64,000 nucleotides of DNA from Onthophagus taurus (Eukaryota; Arthropoda; Insecta; Coleoptera; Scarabaeidae): positions 3,167,001 to 3,231,000 of the forward strand of contig NC_091972.1 of assembly GCF_036711975.1 (NCBI RefSeq). Reading direction: 5' to 3'. Below, piece after piece: positions 10,060 to 21,395 of the stretch. Made by a program: the position numbers and the translations under genes. Each line of letters opens with the position of its first letter. Position 1 is the stretch's first letter. Under the pieces are notes generated by a model that ran no database searches, was not told the DNA's origin, and saw only the letters and a program-made list of their open reading frames with translations.

Positions 10060-10290
10060 TCTAATTTCCATAAAAAGTGTCAATACAAAGGATATTCTTT
10101 TCTGCATGAAGAACTAACGTTTTAAAGCAGTTATAGTTTCATCATTGATTCCTTCCCTGTTTATGATTTCACTGCTTTTATTACTTTCACGTTTATATTG
10201 AGTTTTTTCCAAAGCTTAGCAAAGTTACATAAATCGTGAAGATGCAACATTTGGTTTAGAGCATATTTTTTACTTATTACTTAAGAGGAT
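10060..10290. repeat. Diverged copy of the hexosaminidase 3'-flank, first half
   Basis: It shares CCATAAAAAGTGTCAATACA, TTTCACGTTTATATTGAG, CCAAAGCTTAGCAAAGTT, TTGGTTTAGAGC and ACTTATTACTT in the same order as the spacer after each hexosaminidase fragment (for example 22008-22142 and 24190-24325). The homology stops near 10290. The second half of the spacer is found at 15755-15945. From 10295 to 10786 I see no gene or named repeat. Confidence 0.7.
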
Positions 10291-11107
10291 AACCTATTAG
10301 CAAAAACAACGAATACCATTTTATTCAGCCATCGTTTAAAATTTTTGTATGTTTGTTACATCAAAATTTCTATTTGTTTATATAGTTTTTAGTGATGCAT
10401 TTAGTTTTTTCAAAAAATGTCGCGCAACGTTTCTAAAATCACGTTTTAAAAAAATTTTAAAAACGGAATGTATCACCAGGTAGTGTAAATGTAAAGTAAA
10501 TCATATTTAAACAGTTCAATTTTTTTATTAAATGCAGCAAATTTAAATAAAATGGGTTTAATAAGTCGGTTTTGATTGCTTGCGGAGTATAAATACGGCA
10601 ACATCGCAAATATTGCTCCGTCCCAAACATTACCCGAGACATAGTGGAGCTCGGTATTCTCAGTAACCGAGACGTCGGCGTAGTGTCTCCCAAGAAAAAC
10701 AAACCTGAGCGATTAATATTTTCGGATAGATCAACAAATTTGTATATCATTAATTTAAATTACGTAGAATGTAAAATAATGTCTATGGGCCGGTTGTACC
10801 ACCTCCCGATAAACTATCTAACGGATAATTACCATGGATACAGCGGTTTTAAGCGCTCTCATTGGCTAAGGTCCATTAGTACCATCTTTTAGATAAATTT
10901 ATCTTATAGATAAACCCATCTACTAGCCAATCAGAGCGCGTGAAATAGCCGTTACCATAGTAATAATCCCTTATAGGCCCCATACACCTGCATACATATT
11001 GGGCAACCTGATGTTGCGCAACAAAGTGTTGTACAAACATGGTTAGCCATACACTGTGCGCTATTTTATGCAAACCTCAGTTGTATGTGTTGCGTTCATA
11101 CGGAAAC

Positions 11108-13197
11108 ATGCCATCTGACGAAGCGGCCTGTTTAGCTATAATAATTGCTATAACCTCCGAGGATGTTGGTATTAAAAAAAGAAGGAGGAAGAGTAGAGTA
11201 TGGATGAAAGAGTGGTTGAAGAAAAGATCCCTTTTTAGCCACGCAAATCTCCTCAAGAAACTTCAATTGAGTTCACCACTAGATTACAAAAATTATTTAC
11301 GAATGGACCCCACTACTTTTGGCGAATTATTGGTAATGATAACATCACTTATAGAAAAACAACATACTATAATGAGAGAAGCAATATCACCCAAGCAAAG
11401 GTTATTTGCAACTTTACGATACCTTACTTCTGGGCTTACTTACGAGGGTTTAAAGTTCGAAACAGCAATAGCTGCTCAAACACTTGGAAAGATTATTATA
11501 GAGACCTGTGACGCAATCATAAAGGTTTTGAAGAAATATATAAAGGTAAGTAATTATTACTTTATTAACTTTCATTAAAATAACAATACAAATAATATGA
11601 ACTAAAAATAAACAAAGTAATATAAAACCTGAAAAACTGAAGTTATTTGACTGTTGGGCAACTTTCTCCTACTACAATATATTTAAATAAAATCTGGGTC
11701 TGGATATGGGTCTTCTGGTCTGCCTATCTGTACCGGAGCTGGGGAGTAATGAGTTTTTGTATTATTTGAATGTGATGGGTACACGTATTGGGATGAATGT
11801 TGTGGTCTGTTCTCTAGAGTGGTGATTTGTACTGGAGATGGAGGGTATGATTGAGATAGACTACTATTACTTGTATGAGGTGAATATCCGTATGAAAATA
11901 GACGTGAGTTTGGCCCATTTATTGTTACAGAATTTCTGTGAAGGGTTCCTAAACGCCCTTCATATAAGATGTCGCTAATGGCCTTTTTCGCGTGAATTTG
12001 CTGCTCGGGCGACATTTTCATTAGCTCCAGTTGCTCCAGCTCCAGCTAGAATGTCTACCTCATTGTTGGAAGCACGCAGATGTTGGCAAGCCATTCTTAA
12101 TAATTCATTTCGGGTCTGAGATTCCTCGGTTGTCCCTTTTCGTTTTGGAGCTCTACGTCCTGTGGCAGCTTCCGGCATTTCTATTTCTTGAGAAGTATCT
12201 GGATTTTCCTCTTCTGCTGCATTTGCTTCTGGGTTACCATCGTCCCGAGAAGAATCCTATAAAAGGCCAAAATGGGTTTATAATATTCCTACTTTTCTTT
12301 ATTAAACAATTCTATAAATAATAATTGAAGAGTCCACTGCAAAAAGGCGGAATTTCAAGAAATCTTTCGTCTTTTTTGCAGTGGGCTCTTCAATTGTGCA
12401 TGATTCAAGATGCAATTCTATAAATGACACTAACGATATGTTTCTTTCAGCTACCACAAAGTGAAAATGAGTGGAGAGCTGTAAGTAAAGATTTTGAAAC
12501 GAAGTGGAATTTTCCTCTTTGCTTAGGGGCAATAGACGGTAAACATATACACATATTTAAACCCACCGGAACAGGCTCCTATTACTTCAACTATAAGCAT
12601 TCATTTAGTATTGTTTTAATGGGAATTGTAAATGCAAACTATGAATTCTTGATGGTTGATGTGGGCGCTAATGGACGTGTTTCTGATGCAGGGGTGTTTT
12701 CAAATACCTTCTTCTATAAAAAACTTGTAGAAAAGAACTTGGGCCTTCCTGAACCGGAAAATTTGTCTTTAACTAATACCAAAGTGCCTTATGTTTTCGT
12801 AGAGGATGACGCTTTCCCACTTCTGGAGAATTTAATGAAACCATTCAGCAAGAGAAACCTCACCAAGGAAGAAAAAATTTATAACTACAGGGTGTCACGC
12901 AGCCGTCGGATTATTGAAAATGCATTTGGGATACTAGCTTCTCGATTTAGAATTCTGTTAAGTCAAATTAATCTATGTCCAGAAAAAGCTGTTACTATAA
13001 CATTAGCATGTTGCTATTTGCACAACTTTTTACGACATAAAAAAGTAGAGTGTTACTTCCAAGGCGGCATAGATGTTGAAAATATAAATACCGGAGAGTT
13101 TACAAATGCTGATTGGAGAGCAGATCCTACGTTACAAACACTACAACCACTTCAAGGGAGAAACAGTACAACAACAGCAAAAGAAGTAAGAGTATAG
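11108..13197 (+). CDS. PIF/Harbinger DDE nuclease (transposase), intact
   Basis: Exon 1 is 11108-11545 (146 codons, ends AAAG|gtaagt). Exon 2 is 12451-13197 after TTTCTTTCAG. The join is in phase 0 and gives 394 residues. Exon 1 holds the helical N-terminal part ([45 protein letters not shown]). Exon 2 holds the DDE_Tnp_4 core. The first Asp lies in [12 protein letters not shown], the second in [14 protein letters not shown] and the Glu in [21 protein letters not shown]. All three catalytic residues are present and there are no stops, so the nuclease could be functional. In these elements it works with the MADF/Myb-like partner, which here is broken. Confidence 0.92.
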
Positions 13198-13359
13198 TTT
13201 TGTAATTACTTTAATACTGTTGGAGCTAGGTTCTATTTCCTTTAATTTTTCGGTTAGTTTTTCATACGCGACGTTCTTCTTGTTTCTATTTTTGTACACA
13301 TCACTCTTCACTTTCCACACTTCTGGCAACTGGCGATATAGATTAATAAATTCGTCCAA
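11683..13359 (-). pseudogene. Harbinger accessory MADF-type protein, frameshifted
   Basis: The first exon starts MDEFINLYRQLPEVWKVKSD at 13359, the N-terminal half of a MADF DNA-binding domain, and ends at a GTAATT donor near 13208. The second exon begins after TTTTATAG near 12258 ([17 protein letters not shown]). It is open until about 12048, where the frame must shift to continue into [20 protein letters not shown], a segment conserved in Harbinger partner proteins. A one-base change near 12035-12050 explains this, because the correct frame carries a TAG just upstream. The rest runs to 11683 as a Ser/Pro/Tyr-rich tail. The second half of MADF is also missing, so the protein is probably dead. 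Confidence 0.75.
12324..12394. repeat. 22-bp stem-loop in the transposase intron
   Basis: Arms 12324-12345 and 12373-12394 (ATTGAAGAG[T/C]CCACTGCAAAA) pair with one mismatch around a 27-bp loop. It lies just upstream of the exon 2 acceptor at 12450. Confidence 0.7.
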
Positions 13360-13728
13360 AAGTCTTTGTTGTTTATAAAGTTCGCCATTTTAAAATTATT
13401 AGTACTACTAGTGTGTGGCGTATGCGGAACTTGTCCAAACCTGCCCTTAACTGTACAACCTCTCGAGCCAGGACCCATATATGATGCAATAGTTGCACAA
13501 CGTCATCCGTTACGCAATTAATTTCAAACAATTTTGAATTTCTACAACTTGTTGCGCATCACGTTGAACAACACCATACACCATACAATTTTTGCACAAC
13601 AGCCTCTGTTGTGCAATTTGTTCGCAGGTGTATGGGCCCTTTTAGATAGCTTAACCAGAAGATGGTAGTAACGAAGTGCTCCAATTTATCTATCGGATAA
13701 ATTTATCGGGAGTTGGTACAACCGGCCC

Positions 13729-14185
13729 TAAGTGTGGCAATAAATTTTTAATAATGAGAATATTTGCACAATTATCTGATCATCTACTATTAGAGTAATT
13801 ATTAAAATAAATACAAAATAAAAATATAAAGAAGCACCAAAGGTATATTTTAAAATAAATAATACAATATAAATAATAAAAAAATATATCATAAAAAACA
13901 AAAAATTTTCTTAATAAACAATTTTTAAATTTTTTCAAAAATTTTCTGATATAAGGGTACTAAAATTTTACATCATCGTAAAGAGAAAAACAATCTCTAT
14001 CAAATGAGCTTAACAAAAGGGTACATTGCCATTTAAAAAAATTCAAGTGTTATTCGTCGCTCATTTGTTTTCTGAAATATAAACAATTGAATGCTGTCTT
14101 ATTATGGCAAATAAAATATTAAACAACTTTTGTATAAAATGTTTACTTTTATATAATGTTTAAAAGTCAACATTTACCGAGATAT
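13729..14185. other. AT-rich gap, no gene seen
   Basis: About 450 bp of A/T-rich sequence between the Harbinger nest and the mariner-type element. I see no ORF or repeat that I can support. Confidence 0.5.
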
Positions 14186-14189
14186 ATAC

Positions 14190-15290
14190 TGTATTCCATA
14201 AATAATGGGCACCCTATATAAAAATATATGGTGTTTCTGTAAGTGGTGGCATAATTTCAACCTCATATACTACTAGAGCAAAAATTATGACAACTAGTGT
14301 AAACATTTTTACAATCAGTATCAGAATATCAAGAAAGATTTCCACAGTGTCATTTGCCATATTATTTAGTTTTTAGCGATTCTTTCAGAAGACTTCGAGA
14401 AACAGGTAATCCTATTGTCCGACCGCATGTAGTTAATGTAGAGGACGAAGAAGCTGTAATTAATGCTGTCATTGATAATCCTTCCATCAGCATTCGAAGA
14501 ATAGCACACAACATACATGTAAGTCAACATTTTGCATGGCGCGTATTGAATCGCCAAGTCCTTCATCCGTATCGTAAACAGAACGTTCAAGCTCTACAGC
14601 CAGGAGATAATCAGCAACGGTTAGCATTTTGTGAATGGTTACTGTAGTAACATGCCCAAAATAATGACTTCATTTCAAATGATCGCTGGACAGATGAAGC
14701 ATATTTTACAGGAGATGGTATAAATAATTACCATAATGAACATATCTGGGCATTACAAAATCCGCATGCGATTAGACCAAGGAAATTTCAACACCGTTTC
14801 AGCATCAACGTTTGGGGTGGATTATTTAACAACAATTTACTAGGTTTGCATGTACTTGATGAACGTTTGAACGCTGTAAATTACAGATTTTTTTGAACAA
14901 CACGATTTCTACTTATGGGGTCATATGAAACAAATTGTGTATTAAGTGGAAATTAACACACGAAAACAGTTATTAAACAGAATACAAATGGCTGCTACTG
15001 AAACAAAAAATCAACCAGACATTTTAATTCGGCTGAAGAACTCTTTAATTCGTCATTGTGAAGCATGTATTCCTCCTTCAGAAGGAGTCTATTTTGAACA
15101 ATATTTGTAATATTTATGAGTTTTAAAAAAAATGTAGCAGTTAATTATGATATAAAAATGAAAACTTTAAAGGATTATAATTTCGTAATTAATTAAAATA
15201 GGACATATGTTCATTAACATTTTTTTTTTGTAATTGGATTAGCTATCTTATGTCAAAGTTTGATGGTGAGCTGATAAATCACCCTGTATA
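14190..15290 (+). mobile_element. Mariner-type (IS630/Tc1/mariner) element, deleted
   Basis: The segment starts near GGGCACCCTATA (14208) and ends near AATCACCCTGTATA (15276-15291). Such 'accctgtata' ends are usual for this superfamily. It carries the transposase remnant at 14342-15109. The exact termini are uncertain. Confidence 0.6.
14342..15109 (+). pseudogene. Mariner-type transposase with catalytic-core deletion
   Basis: The N-terminal frame (14354-14647) contains a helix-turn-helix region: VVNVEDEEAVINAVIDNPSI, IRRIAHNIHVSQHFAWRVLNRQ and QQRLAFCEWLL. After two stops it continues WTDEAYFTGDGINNYHNEHIWA, NPHAIRPRKFQHRFSINVWGG and HVLDERLNAVNYRFF. It then jumps to DFYLWGHMKQIVY. The stretch between these two blocks, which in the family holds the second catalytic Asp and the third acidic residue, is missing. 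A degraded tail (NRIQMAATETKNQPDI) ends at 15109. It cannot encode an active transposase. Confidence 0.85.
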
Positions 15291-15559
15291 AATCAATAAA
15301 TGACTAAGGTATAGATTACCTGTAATAATTTCAATGATTTGTCATATACAAATAAAATTTGGTATACTGTGCAATTTTATAATGAGGAATCTGATAAGAT
15401 CGGCATCCACCAACATCCCTTTTCGTGAAAATATATAATTTTAACTAACAATTTTATCAATTGTTATCATTATTATCTAATGAAATACTAGCAATAACAG
15501 CTATGTTCCAAAAAGCGGCCTCGGCTCGTATTCAAATGCATTCAACTAATTGTAAGAAT

Positions 15560-15735
15560 AAAATCAACGTCGCTGATTGTCGGGGAATTACCCGACAATC
15601 GGACAGTCCTAGTCGCCATCGGCCTGGCGCGCCGGCCGATCGAGTACACATGGAGCGGTGTTGCCACATTAAGCGTGTTCACGAGCGAATCTCGTTTCGA
15701 ATTTTTCGCCAGCTAGGTAGGCCTCTTAAGTGATT
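15560..15735. other. GC- and CpG-rich island with hairpins
   Basis: A sharply GC-rich patch in AT-rich DNA. It contains a perfect 10-bp-arm hairpin (15575-15584 / 15591-15600, GATTGTCGGG) and palindromic stretches around GGCGCGCC and CGGCCGATCG. A 90-codon frame starting at 15461 crosses it, but I recognise no protein in that frame. It could be a promoter, the start of an unknown exon, or part of a transposon. Confidence 0.4.
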
Positions 15736-15754
15736 GTAAATAAGTAGCTCTGAA

Positions 15755-15945
15755 TCCTGCATCTTCCTTTTTTGATACTCGTTTCACTACTTACTCTCAT
15801 ATCTTGTTTCAACTGAAATTTTTGGAAATGAATTTCAATGTAAAACTAGACATGATGAAGATAAAAAATGTATTAGAAAGATCGTGTTAATTTTTGATAA
15901 CCTACATTTCATTTAATTATAATTTTATACATCTATTATTTAATA
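15755..15945. repeat. Hexosaminidase 3'-flank, second half
   Basis: Collinear with 24360-24555, the flank right after the intact paralogue: CTGCATCTTCC, GATACTCGTTTCACTA, TTTTTGGAAATGAATTTC, GATGAAGATAAAAAATGTATT and TTTTTGATAACCTACATTT. The first half of this flank is missing here and is found at 10060-10290. Confidence 0.75.
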
Positions 15946-15952
15946 GGCCTTG

Positions 15953-16529
15953 CTACCTAATTAAATTCGAACATTCTCTTCCATTTTGAATACACCATTC
16001 GGTATCAATTGCTTCAGCACCTATTCCAATTTGTACAAGTCTTTCTCTGTGATACAAAAATCTTTGTTTAACTTTAGAAGATGTTTCATCGGGTTCAGAC
16101 CAAAATATTTCTGCCATTGCTGAAGCTCTTGGCCATATCCTACTGTCCAAATATGAATCGTCGATTTTTTCTGTCCATACTGTTACTTCGGATCCGAGAA
16201 TTTTATGACGAACCTCATCTGCAAATGAAAGCAGGTATAAATAAATAAATATTTTATTGTGAAGTTTTTTAATCCCACCGTTTATATTTAATTCGTTGAC
16301 TATTCGAAAATCATAAATGTTTTCCCAGGTGTTATAATTTTGGCAATGAACGTCGAATCCGCAATCGAGGTAAAACGGATTTATACTACTAATTATGATA
16401 TTATATCCTTTTTCGATTAAATTTTTTTCATATCCGTTTCCTCCATTCCATACTTGAATAATGTAACGACTCTGTGGGATGTTTTGTAAATATTCATCCT
16501 GGGATAAAATTCCATCCCAAATAATAATT
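15953..16529 (-). pseudogene. Hexosaminidase 3' fragment, tandem copy 1
   Basis: Near-identical to the last 190 or so residues of the paralogue at 24566-26329, from WDGILSQDEYLQN to RECSNLIR and the stop. It includes the intron-like stretch with acceptor TTTCATTTGCAG near 16220. Upstream coding sequence is replaced by AT-rich sequence at about 16530. No start or N-terminal domain is present, so it is a 5'-truncated gene fragment, although the remaining frame is open. Confidence 0.9.
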
Positions 16530-17210
16530 AAATTAAATTAATTAAAAAATGCATCCTCCCAAATTTCCATAAAAAGTGTCAATACAAAGAATATCATTTA
16601 CAGTAATCCCTCGACTTACGCGGTTTTTCTAACGATAGCGCTTTGAGGTTTTCGCCATTGAAATTTATTTACTTCTAAAAAAAGAGATCGAGACATGTTA
16701 GCTACTTTTTTTCTAACTGGTATAGTTTTTGAGATAGCCTATTCGGACATCAAATTTGAACCATCCTGTACATACATTTTTTACATCCTGATTTTATAAT
16801 ATGTATTTATCGAATTTCGACTTACACGATTTTCGATTTACGCGGCTACTGTCAGTCCCACCTATCGCGTAACTACGGGGTATTACTGTATTAGTTTCAC
16901 GTTTATATTGAGTTTTTCCAAAGCTTAGCAATGTTTTACAAGTCATATAGATGCAATTCTTGGTTTAGAGCTTATTTTTACTTATTACTTGAGTGATTTG
17001 ATAAGTAGATTTTTAAGCTCTAAACTCTACATCTTTCTCGACCTCTATATCTTGATACTCATTTCACTATCCAGTATATCTTGTTGCAACTGAGATTCTT
17101 GGAAATGAATTTCGATGTAAAAGTTGGTATGATGAAGATAAAAAGTATATTAGCAAAGAACGCGTTAATTTTTGATAACCTACATTTTATTTAATTATAA
17201 TTTTATATAT
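16530..17210. repeat. 3'-flank spacer of unit 1
   Basis: The spacer that follows each hexosaminidase fragment, here with the Tigger-type insertion. Matching spacers are at 19391-19781, 21972-22373 and 24166-24553. The last lies directly beside the intact paralogue and has no LTR-like insert. Confidence 0.85.
16601..16888. mobile_element. Tigger/pogo-type MITE in unit 1, with empty sites nearby
   Basis: Ends CAGTAATCCCTCGACTTACGCG and CAGTAATACCCCGTAGTTACG (complement) are inverted, with TA duplicated on each side (16599-16600 and 16889-16890). The same place in units 2 to 4 reads ATCATTTATTAGTTTC with a single TA, so the empty site is visible three times in this window. The 288-bp insert explains why unit 1 is about 280 bp longer than the others. 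Near 16738-16776 it carries CCTATTCGGACATC...CCTGTACAT, also seen at 44438. Confidence 0.92.
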
Positions 17211-18790
17211 TGTGATAATATGTGTATTCGTCTTTCGAAAATGAATAAAAATACTTTAATTAAATACAATAAATAAATAACAATCTTTAATTGAAAATAG
17301 AAAAAATACTTTACAAACAAAATTATTGAAACAAAAAAAAAAATATCTAACAGGAGACTCTACAAAAAAAAATAACGAAAGTAAAGGATCTCGGGGTTTG
17401 TTTTCTACGGCTCATGTAAACGAAAACAGCTGCTCATGTTTTAAAAAAAAACATTTAAGTTAATCTATTACTTTCAGCTCTAAAACTTCTTAAATAAATT
17501 GATTTTGATAATTGAAATAATCAAAGTGATCTGAAATAATTGATTTTGATTCGCTCTGGATTACACACGAGGTAAGTGAGTTATTTTTTTAGAAATGGTA
17601 TATCGAAAATAAAAAAAAAATCTTAACTTCTTTGGTTTTACGGATGTTGGTGGAATTGATTGAAATCTTGATTCCTCCCTGGTTTGAACTGCTCCTTTTT
17701 CTCCCTTGGTGGAATGTGCTGGTACCCCCTTGGTGGCTTTCCGGAAAAACTATTCCGTTGTCTTCTTTCCCAGGTTGGTTATCGTACTCTTCTTAATTAA
17801 TTTTAGCTTCTTTTCTTCTCCCTCAATTGTGAATTTCTTTGGTTATGTTTTTTATTCAGAAATTTATCTTCGTAGGATTTCACGAGCGTTTTCAAATAGA
17901 TGTTTACTCAATGATGATCAGGAAGCGAATTTTAGCGTCCTCGTTATTCATTTTTCACCCTTTTTTCGGCAAAAATCGACAAAAACTTCTCTTTTTTGTC
18001 CATCACCCTCTTTGATACCACAAGAAAAAGTGTAAAAAATTTGTATTTCTGAGCGCCATCTCTTATTGACATTTGGTTTTTCTTCCAAATTTTTAAAAAT
18101 TACTTTTTAAATAAACTATATTTATTGAAATCCTTCAATGTCTGAATACTCTGAATTATTTCATTCCCTTTGACACAATTTTTCACATTAATTCTTCTTT
18201 AATTCCAAAATTTATATTCCGTTTCTTTCAAAATCTTCACATTTTTAATTTTCAACATATCGGTTTTAAACTGATTAAAATCACTTGAATCTGATGTAAT
18301 TCATTATAAGCTTTATGTTTTTAGGTATTCCAAGAAGTTTTTTGGCTGTAATCATCCATAAATTGAATACTTTAGATTTGGAGGTTATGTTTCGTTTTTT
18401 TTTTGTGGCCTCTTTTTTTAACTAAATACAAGAATATTTCTTAATCTACGACGGAAATACGAACGGATTTATCATTGATTAAAACATTTTTACAAATAAC
18501 GACGAAATCAATGAGAACTATAACAAACTTTTATGAAATTTTTCAATGATCAGCTTTAACTATCCTCGGTATATCAACTTTGATATCAATACGTGAGTTG
18601 TTCTTTATATTTTAATTATAATATTAATTTGAACGATTTGAAGAAGTACTAATAAACTCTCTAGGCTCTCGATTTACAAGGATTTTTCTACGGAATGTCA
18701 TTATTTCCTCTATTGTAATTATTTCTTATAACAAAACTATTGTTTATTAATTAATTAATAAAATTATGAGTGAAACCCAATATTATTACA
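17211..18790. mobile_element. LTR-like insert, copy 1 (1,580 bp)
   Basis: Starts TGTGATAATATG and ends TATTATTACA, i.e. TG...CA, and is flanked by ATAT on both sides. The site without it is seen beside the intact gene (24540-24550, one base different). It has an AATAAA signal near its 3' end on the plus strand. It holds a 109-codon frame (17706-18035) kept in all three copies, with no match I recognise. It may be a long solo LTR with a 4-bp TSD (Gypsy-like) or a non-autonomous element. Confidence 0.7.
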
Positions 18791-18814
18791 ATATCTATTA
18801 TTTAATAGGCCTTG

Positions 18815-19390
18815 CTACCTAATTAAATTTGAACATTCTCTTCCATTTTGAATACACCATTCGGTATCAATTGCTTCAGCACCTATTCCAATTTGTACAA
18901 GTCTTTCTCTGTGATACAAAAATCTTTGTTTAACTTTAGAAGATGTTTCATCGGGTTCAGACCAAAATATTTCTGCCATTGCTGCAGCTCTTGGCCATAT
19001 CCTACTGTCCAAATATGAATCGTCGATTTTTTCTATCTATACTGTTATTTCGGATCCGAGAATTTTATAACGAACCTCATCTACAATTAAAAGCAGGTGT
19101 AAATAAATAAATATTTTATTGTGAAGTTTTTTAATCCCACCGTTTATGTTGAATTCGTTGAATATCCGAAAATCATAAATGTTTTCCCAGGTGTTATAAT
19201 TTTGGCAATGAACGTCGAATCCGCAATCGAGGTAAAACAGATTTATACTGCTAATTATGATATTATATCCTTTTTCGATTAAATCTTTTTCATATCCGTT
19301 TCCTCCATTCCATACTTGAATAATGTAACGACTCTGTGGGACGTTTTGTAAATATTCATCCTGGGGTAAAATTCCATCCCAAATAATAAT
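18815..19390 (-). pseudogene. Hexosaminidase 3' fragment, tandem copy 2
   Basis: Same extent as copy 1. In the TVWTEKIDD segment TGG has become TAG and ACA has become ATA, so a stop splits the frame near 19038. Other changes are scattered (for example SAM to AAM). Confidence 0.9.
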
Positions 19391-19781
19391 TAAATTAATT
19401 AAAAAATGCATCCTCCCAAATTTCCATAAAAAGTGTCAATACAAAGAATATCATTTATTAGTTTCACGTTTATACATATTAAACTTTTCCAAAGCTTAGC
19501 AAAGTTTCACAAGTCATATAAATGCAATTCTTGGTTTAGAGCTTATTTTTACTTATTACTTGAGTGATTTGATAAGTAGATTTTTAAGCTCTAAACTCTA
19601 CATCTTTCTCGACATCTATATCTTGATACTCATTTCACTATCCAGTATATCTTGTTGCAACTGAGATTCTTGGAAATGAATTTCGATGTAAAAGTTGGTA
19701 TGATGAAGATAAAAAGTATATTAGCAAAGAACGCGTTAATTTTTGATAACCTACATTTTATTTAATTATAATTTTATATAT

Positions 19782-21371
19782 TGTGATAATATGTGTATTC
19801 GTCTTTCGAAAATGAATAAAAATACTTTAATTAAATACAATAAATAAATAACAATCTTTAATTGAAAATAGAAAAAATACTTTACAAACAAAATTATTGA
19901 AACAAAAAAAAAAAATATCTAACACGAGACTCTACAAAAAAAAATAACGAAAGTAAAGGATCTCGGGGTTTGTTTTCTATGGCTCATGTAAACGAAACAC
20001 AGCTGCTCATGTTTTTAAAAAAAACATTTAAGTTAATCTATAACTTTCAGCTCTAAAACTTCTTAAATAAATTGATTTTGATAATTGAAATAATCAAAGT
20101 GATCTGAAATAATTGATTTTGATTCGCTCTGGATTACACACGAGGTAAGTGAGTTATTTTTTTAGAAATGGTATATCGAAAATAAAAAAAAAATCTTAAC
20201 TTCTTTGGTTTTACAGATGTTGGTGGAATTGATTGAAATCTTGATTCCTCCCTGGTTTGAACTGCTCCTTTTTCTCCCTTGGTGGAATGTGCTGGTACCC
20301 CCTTGGTGGCTTTCTGGAAAAACTATTCCGTTGTCTTCTTTCCCAGGTTGGTTATCGTACTCTTCTTAATTAATTTTAGCTTTTTTTCTTCTCCCTCAAT
20401 TGTGAATTTCTTTGGTTATGTTTTTTCTTCAGAAATTTATCTTCGTAGGATTTCACGAGCGTTTTCAAATAGATGTTTACTCAATGATGATCAGGAAGCG
20501 AATTTTAGCGTCCTCGTTATTCATTTTTCACCCTTTTTTCGGCAAAAATCGACAAAAACTTCTCTTTTTTGTCCATCACCCTCTTTGATACCTTTGATAC
20601 CACAAGAAAAAGTGTAAAAAATTTGTATTTCTGAGCGCCATCTCTTATTGACATTTGGTTTTTCTTCCAAATTTTTAAAAATTACTTTTTAAATAAACTA
20701 TATTTATTGAAATCCTTCAATGTCTGAATACTCTGAATTATTTCATTCCCCTTTGACATAATTTTTCACATTAATTCTTCTTTAATTCCAAAATTTATAT
20801 TCCGTTTCTTTCAAAATCCTCACATTTTTAATTTTCAACATTTCGGTTTTAAACTGATTAAAATCACTTGAATCTGATGTAATTCATTATAAGCTTTATG
20901 TTTTTAGGTATTTCAAGAAGTTTTCTGGCTGTAATCACCCATAAATTGAATACTTTGGATTTGGAGGTTATGTTGCGTTTTTTTTGTGGCCTCTTTTTTT
21001 AACTAAATACAAGAATATTTCTTAATCTACGACGGAAATACGAACGGATTTATCATTGATTAAAACATCTTTACAAATAACGACAAAATCAATGAGAACT
21101 ATAACAAACTTTTATGAAATTTTTCAACGATCAGCTTTAACTATCCTTGGTATATCAACTTTGATATCAATACGTGAGTTGTTCTTTATATTTTAATTAT
21201 AATATTAATTTGAACGATTTGAAGAAGTACTAATAAACTCTCTAGGCTCTCGATTTACAAGGATTTTTCTACGGAATGTCATTATTTCCTCTATTGTAAT
21301 TATTTCTTATAACAAAACTATTGTTTATTAATTAATTAATAAAATTATGAGTGGAACCCAATATTATTACA
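19782..21371. mobile_element. LTR-like insert, copy 2
   Basis: Near-identical to 17211-18790 with the same TGTGATAATATG start and TATTATTACA end. Its 112-codon frame (20279-20617) has a small in-frame duplication (TTTGATACC twice). Confidence 0.8.
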
Positions 21372-21395
21372 ATATCTATTATTTAATAGGCCTTG

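Larger units (their letters stand above)
10974..13641 (+). mobile_element. PIF/Harbinger transposon, 2.67 kb
   Basis: The termini TAGGCCCCATACACCTGC (10974) and AAGGGCCCATACACCTGC (complement ending at 13641) are inverted. They are flanked by a perfect 3-bp TTA duplication (10971-10973 and 13642-13644), the hallmark of this superfamily. The element carries a two-exon nuclease on the plus strand and an opposed MADF/accessory gene on the minus strand, the usual two-gene layout. Confidence 0.92.
10787..13728. mobile_element. Outer MITE hosting a Harbinger element
   Basis: Terminal inverted repeats of about 27 bp start GGGCCGGTTGTACCA at 10787 and end with the complement at 13728; one mismatch lies in the next 12 bp (CTCCCGATAAA shared). 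Once the inner element is removed about 270 bp remain, with internal inverted segments (GCGCTCT-ATTGGCTA at 10851-10870 and 10924-10942). Flanking bases are TAT on the left and TAA on the right, so a target duplication is not clean. Confidence 0.8.
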
